Shown here piece by piece: positions 5,587 to 8,248 of a stretch of 8,248 nt of DNA; the first letter of the stretch is position 1, and the number at the start of each line of letters is the position of its first letter. The position numbers and the translations under genes are program-made. The notes beneath the pieces were generated by a model, which worked only from the letters and a program-made list of their open reading frames with translations, had not been told where the DNA came from and searched no databases. Origin of the DNA: Bacillota bacterium (GTDB taxonomy: Bacteria > Bacillota > Clostridia > Christensenellales > CAG-138); the NCBI GenBank assembly GCA_023409435.1, contig JAEYHP010000043.1, positions 1 through 8,248 of the forward strand, read 5' to 3'.

Positions 5587-5859
5587 CTACTTGCTGCCTT
5601 TGAGTTTGCCAAAGAGATCGCTAATAAAATTGCTGCCGCGGCTTACCAATATTCCGGTAACCGCCGCATCCAGCCAGGCGGGGAAGGAAATACCCAGTAT
5701 GCTGAATATCCCCACGCCCGCCGCAATGCATACGCCGACGCCGCCCGCCATTGCGGCAACCGAGGGCCACTTCACTCCCCCCGCAACCGCCTGTTTGATT
5801 GTTTCTACAACAGCCTCCACCAGCAAAGCCAGTGCGATGAGCACAGCAACCGCTTCCAT
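5587..5859 (-). CDS. Phage holin
   Basis: Holins form membrane lesions that let the endolysin reach the wall. The 90-aa protein has three hydrophobic segments (about 3-19, 33-55 and 61-73), a central W-P-S turn, and a C-terminal VSRGSNFISDLFGKLK region. A similar G-I-L-x-S-R-G-x-N pattern is familiar from holin-like proteins of Firmicute phages. It is the last gene of the - strand phage module, 15 nt after the XhlA-like gene and four genes downstream of the tail adhesin, the usual place for a lysis gene. GGAGGGAG precedes ATG 5859. The assignment is from topology, motif and context, not from a search. Confidence 0.75.
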   Translation of the reverse strand: MEAVAVLIALALLVEAVVETIKQAVAGGVKWPSVAAMAGGVGVCIAAGVGIFSILGISFPAWLDAAVTGILVSRGSNFISDLFGKLKGSK

Positions 5860-5874
5860 AGTTCTCCCTCCATG

Positions 5875-6084
5875 TTATCTGATTTGTCCCAGCAGCCAGC
5901 CCGCGGCCGCCGCTACAACGAGTGTAATGAGCTGACCCACCAACGCCTCCCACCGCTTGCCGCCCTTCGCTTCCAGAAAGCGGATACGGCTTTCATGATC
6001 ATCAATATCCGCAAGCGCGGTGGTCAGCTTCTGTTCGATGCGCTCGAGCTTTAATAAAATCTCCTGTACCTGGCTTTCCGCCAT
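5875..6084 (-). CDS. XhlA-like membrane-anchored coiled-coil protein
   Basis: The 69-aa product has a charged, heptad-like helix (about 5-38: VQEILLKLERIEQKL, then HESRIRFLEAK) followed by one hydrophobic segment (about 48-66: LVGQLITLVVAAAAGWLLG). This is the layout of Bacillus XhlA, which acts with a holin (XhlB) and an amidase (XlyA) in host lysis from defective phage PBSX. It is encoded between the amidase (3-nt gap) and the holin (15-nt gap), matching an XhlA-XhlB-amidase set in a different order. Its ribosome site AAGGAGG lies inside the end of the amidase gene, so translation is probably coupled. Confidence 0.72.
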   Translation of the reverse strand: MAESQVQEILLKLERIEQKLTTALADIDDHESRIRFLEAKGGKRWEALVGQLITLVVAAAAGWLLGQIR

Positions 6085-6087
6085 ACG

Positions 6088-6855
6088 CTATATCCTCCTT
6101 AGGTAAGTATCAATGCACCAGCCACGCAGCATAGGGCTTTGTTCATGCAGAACGACTTCCGCCCAGCCGCTTGCCATAGCCAGCACAATGCACTTCTGCC
6201 CATTCAAAAGCTTGCCCAGCACAGGGTTGACTGTACCGGCGCCACCGCGCACGTTGACGCCGCTGTCCCCCCCATAGAGGTACAGCGCGGGGAGGGGTAG
6301 CGCAACAGGCTGCTCGGGCTCCGGCTTGGGTTGCGGTACGGCCGAAAGCTTCGCCCTGAATGTGTTCATATCGATACAAGGGCAAAGGGTAGCATATGTC
6401 TTGCCGGTGAGCTTACCGTCTTTATAGAGCGGAATTTCATTGTGGCCCAATACTGCGGAGGCGGGAAGCCTGTAGAGCGCCATTAGGTCCTTGACAAGCC
6501 GGATTGCCGACGCAAGCTGCTTTTCCGCAGGCAGATTGTCCGCACGCATGTCTCCATCCAGCGCGATAGCCACGCTGCGCTGGTTTGCGTTGTTGGTTAC
6601 ATTGTCCTTCACCCCGCCGTGGCCGAATTCGTGGCCCCGGCCCAAATATACGGTACCGTCCTGAAGGATCAAGTACGAGTAGGGAACGCCCCGCTGCCCA
6701 TCGGAAATGCGGCCCTGATGCAAGGCGGCCCACCTTTGCAGTGAGCCGTACTTGCCGACGGTATGATGGATTTGAATATGGTCCGTGGTTTTACGCTTGT
6801 TGCGGGCAATGGGCCAAACGAGGCCGGTATCTGTAATATAGGAAAACTCTCCCAT
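6088..6855 (-). CDS. N-acetylmuramoyl-L-alanine amidase endolysin (Amidase_2 + SH3b)
   Basis: The enzyme cuts the amide bond between MurNAc and L-Ala of peptidoglycan to release phage or particles. The 255-aa protein has an N-terminal zinc amidase domain (about 15-165). Likely metal ligands are His in IQIHHT (30 or 31), His 138 in GHNE, and Cys 158 in LCPC, which takes the place of the usual CPG. YLILQDGTVYLGRG fits the family core. A Pro-rich linker (about 172-190, PQPKPEPEQP) leads to an SH3b wall-binding domain (about 197-252, VNVRGGAGTVNPVLG then GWAEV). There is no signal peptide, so export depends on the holin. ATG 6855 was chosen; the open frame to 7143 would run through the whole upstream 94-aa gene and shows no family match. 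The weak G-rich ribosome site TTGGGGG lies 7 nt before it. Confidence 0.9.
   Translation of the reverse strand: MGEFSYITDTGLVWPIARNKRKTTDHIQIHHTVGKYGSLQRWAALHQGRISDGQRGVPYSYLILQDGTVYLGRGHEFGHGGVKDNVTNNANQRSVAIALDGDMRADNLPAEKQLASAIRLVKDLMALYRLPASAVLGHNEIPLYKDGKLTGKTYATLCPCIDMNTFRAKLSAVPQPKPEPEQPVALPLPALYLYGGDSGVNVRGGAGTVNPVLGKLLNGQKCIVLAMASGWAEVVLHEQSPMLRGWCIDTYLRRI
6094..6100 (-). promoter_or_regulatory. Ribosome site of the XhlA-like gene embedded in the amidase C-terminal codons
   Basis: On the - strand AAGGAGG (6100 to 6094) is made by the last codons of the amidase: L-R-R-I-stop reads CTA AGG AGG ATA TAG. The two rare AGG arginine codons double as the Shine-Dalgarno for ATG 6084, 9 nt downstream, which would couple the two proteins. 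Confidence 0.75.
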
Positions 6856-6874
6856 AGCTGAACCCCCAAATATC

Positions 6875-7159
6875 TTATGCCGGTCCGGCAAGGCTAGGGT
6901 CGGGCGGCGTATAGCTGGGATTGGGATAGAACGTCCCCGTTTCCCCGTCATACAGCCACTCTTTGGGTGGGGTCGGCTCGATAAATTTTGCATCGCCCCC
7001 GGCGGTTTCGTCGTATCCCCACCCTTCACGAACGTAGTCAGGGGCTTCAACAAATACGGCGTTGGGCGGGTAATGATCTTCTGGAATACTTGCAACGTTA
7101 GAATATAGCGTCGTAGCATCGTAATAGCATACACCAAATGCAATTTGAAAAACCTTCAT
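6875..7159 (-). CDS. Small phage protein of unknown function, downstream of the tail adhesin
   Basis: The 94-aa product begins MKVFQIAFGVCYYDATTLYS and has two similar aromatic/proline-rich patches: PDYVREGWGYD, then PPKEWLYDGETGTFYP, before a Pro-rich tail. Similar W-x-Y-D / TGTFYP sequences are familiar from small genes following tail-fibre genes in Firmicute prophages, but no function is established. Cytoplasmic or virion-associated; a tail-fibre assembly or attachment role is only inferred from position. I chose ATG 7159, because GTGAGG (7171-7166) is an acceptable ribosome site 6 nt upstream. A GTG at 7171 and an ATG at 7165 are alternatives. The ribosome site overlaps the TGA stop of the preceding gene, so translation is probably coupled. 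Confidence 0.65.
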   Translation of the reverse strand: MKVFQIAFGVCYYDATTLYSNVASIPEDHYPPNAVFVEAPDYVREGWGYDETAGGDAKFIEPTPPKEWLYDGETGTFYPNPSYTPPDPSLAGPA

Positions 7160-7167
7160 AACCATCC

Positions 7168-8235
7168 TCACTTATAATACTGAATGATGCAAACACCAGA
7201 GCCTCCGCTCCCACCAGCTGGTCCACCATTCTCTCTTCCATACCCACCACCACCACCAGCAGCTATACCACCCGCGCCACCAGCTGACGCTGTTCCTCCG
7301 TTACCGCCATTACCTGATGGACCGTATCCACCACCGCCGCCGCCACCACCGGTATCGTATATACCTGTGGGACCACCACCATTTCCACCATTACCTCCAT
7401 AGCCACCACCACCAGCCCCACCAGCACTGGAAACTCTACCTGAACCAGTTATTCGACCTGTGCCACCTATGCCTCCGTTACCACCTAATCCCCCACCGCC
7501 ACCACAGCCAGGGTATGTTCCTGTTCCTGAAACTCCGCCATTACCCCCATAGCCACCACCGCCAGAACGTGTTCCGCTACCTGCCAAAGCTGATCCAACG
7601 AAATCTTCGCCACGCGTGGTAGTACTTGTGCCATTTATAGCATTTGAACCATGGCTACCGCCTGCTCCCCCAAAGTAGCCGCCAATACCGCCTTGAGCAA
7701 GGAGGCCAGCTGAACCTCCACCGCCACCATACATGCCACCTGCACCACCGTTATTAGAATCTCCGCTAGTGTAGTTCCCCCCCCCGCCACCGCCACCACC
7801 GTAGGACCCGTTTCCTCCACCTTTACCAATTATGGTAGTACTTGCACCATCTCGACTTACGCCACCACCACCACCGCCAGTACCACCACTACCGTCACTG
7901 GCTCCACCATTTGCTGACAAATATATTCCAAATGATGTAGGTCCACCATTGCCACCAGACACTCCACCCGCACCGATAGTTATGGGTATATTGCCTAATC
8001 CTTTAACTACTACAAAATTAGTAGTCATGTGACCACCACCGCCACCATTGCCGCCCCAGTAGGTTGCAGTCCCACCATTGCCACCAGTTCCAGGCTCGCC
8101 ACCAGCGCCACCACCAAACAAGCGCACAAAAACACGCTCAAGCCCGGACGGAACTGTCCAGCTTTGAGAAGATGTAATTATCTCGGTAACAAATTGAAGC
8201 TTTCCGCCCCGCCTGCAAATATATCCTTCTGCCAT
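7168..8235 (-). CDS. Glycine-rich phage tail-tip / adhesin-like protein
   Basis: About 150 of 355 residues are glycine. A non-Gly-rich N-terminus (1-39) includes SQSWTVPSGLERVFVRLFGGG, the signature of the glycine-rich domain found in phage tail proteins (W-x-V-P-x-G, then V-x-V-x-x-x-G-G-G). The body has repeated GGNGG and GGGG tracts broken by short loops, and the end GGSGVCIIQYYK matches the S-G-V-x-I-I-x-Y close of the same domain type. Glycine-rich tip adhesins such as gp38 of T-even-like phages pack polyglycine-II helices with variable loops that contact the host; a similar role here is inference. ATG 8235 is the first in frame and follows directly on a possible upstream stop TAA (8238-8236). 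The ribosome site is weak. It reads into the 94-aa gene and the lysis genes. Confidence 0.75.
   Translation of the reverse strand: MAEGYICRRGGKLQFVTEIITSSQSWTVPSGLERVFVRLFGGGAGGEPGTGGNGGTATYWGGNGGGGGHMTTNFVVVKGLGNIPITIGAGGVSGGNGGPTSFGIYLSANGGASDGSGGTGGGGGGVSRDGASTTIIGKGGGNGSYGGGGGGGGNYTSGDSNNGGAGGMYGGGGGSAGLLAQGGIGGYFGGAGGSHGSNAINGTSTTTRGEDFVGSALAGSGTRSGGGGYGGNGGVSGTGTYPGCGGGGGLGGNGGIGGTGRITGSGRVSSAGGAGGGGYGGNGGNGGGPTGIYDTGGGGGGGGYGPSGNGGNGGTASAGGAGGIAAGGGGGYGRENGGPAGGSGGSGVCIIQYYK
7777..7785 (-). repeat. G9 homopolymer in the glycine-rich gene (C9 on + strand)
   Basis: Nine consecutive C on the + strand (G on the coding strand) encode three GGG glycine codons just before AAC TAC. Other glycine codons in this gene are mostly GGT, GGC or GGA and avoid long G runs. 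Such tracts can change length during replication and shift the frame. Confidence 0.85.
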
Positions 8236-8248
8236 TTACTGCACCACC

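Noticed and set aside
5560..6054. + strand frame of 164 codons over the lysis genes
   Set aside because: It has no recognisable protein features and covers two well-supported - strand genes with good ribosome sites.
6856..7143. 96-residue N-terminal extension of the amidase
   Set aside because: It lies in another frame over the same-strand 94-aa gene, has no domain or signal peptide, and ATG 6855 immediately precedes the amidase domain.
7184..8032. Proline- and histidine-rich frames on the + strand
   Set aside because: These are complements of the GGN glycine repeats in the - strand gene.
7168..8235. Short repeats considered as a CRISPR array, or a collagen-like Gly-X-Y protein
   Set aside because: There is no regular repeat/spacer spacing, and the glycine pattern is GGNGG and poly-Gly, not Gly-X-Y triplets.
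8236..8248. Stop codon of an upstream - strand gene (CAG TAA directly before the adhesin ATG)
   Set aside because: Only 13 nt are visible, which is too little to support a gene.

Overview
The window looks like the edge of a prophage, or of a phage-derived lysis/tail cluster, in a mid-GC Firmicute. It is probably a gut-type member of the Clostridia/Eubacteriales. The evidence is the gene style: strong AGGAGG-type ribosome sites, a secretion signal ending AMA, and a PPKTG sortase-type anchor. The species cannot be named from the sequence alone.

Left, positions 1-2301, is ordinary chromosome on the + strand. It holds the 3' end of a UPF0210/DUF711 (PFL-fold) gene, then mnmE (tRNA wobble-uridine modification GTPase), then a small FMN nitroreductase-family gene. 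A 14-bp-stem palindrome lies just before mnmE. Positions 2302-2435 carry three successive hairpins, the last a bidirectional terminator.

The middle, 2436-5586, has a small holin-like membrane protein gene on the - strand. It is followed by two tandem + strand paralogues (357 and 361 aa). Each paralogue has a signal peptide, an acidic extracellular region of unknown family, and a C-terminal PPKTG + hydrophobic + basic anchor. Each has its own leader and terminator. The leaders share an identical 17-nt sequence that forms the 5' arm of a predicted hairpin. The two units are a tandem duplication of about 1.3 kb that includes upstream and terminator sequence.

Right, 5587-8248, is a compact - strand phage module, read right to left. 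It contains a glycine-rich tail-tip/adhesin-like protein, a 94-aa phage-type protein, an N-acetylmuramoyl-L-alanine amidase endolysin with an SH3b domain, an XhlA-like coiled-coil membrane protein, and a holin. Gene gaps are short and ribosome sites overlap the preceding genes. It ends at a strong bidirectional terminator shared with the second surface-protein gene.

My main interpretation is that the self-contained surface-protein pair sits beyond the lysis cassette, where many temperate phages of Firmicutes carry lysogenic-conversion ('moron') genes. It may therefore be prophage cargo that changes the host cell surface. No integrase or att site is visible, so the prophage boundary is inferred. 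Other points of interest are G-homopolymer tracts in the adhesin and endolysin genes, and divergence of the core promoter between the two duplicated surface-protein units.
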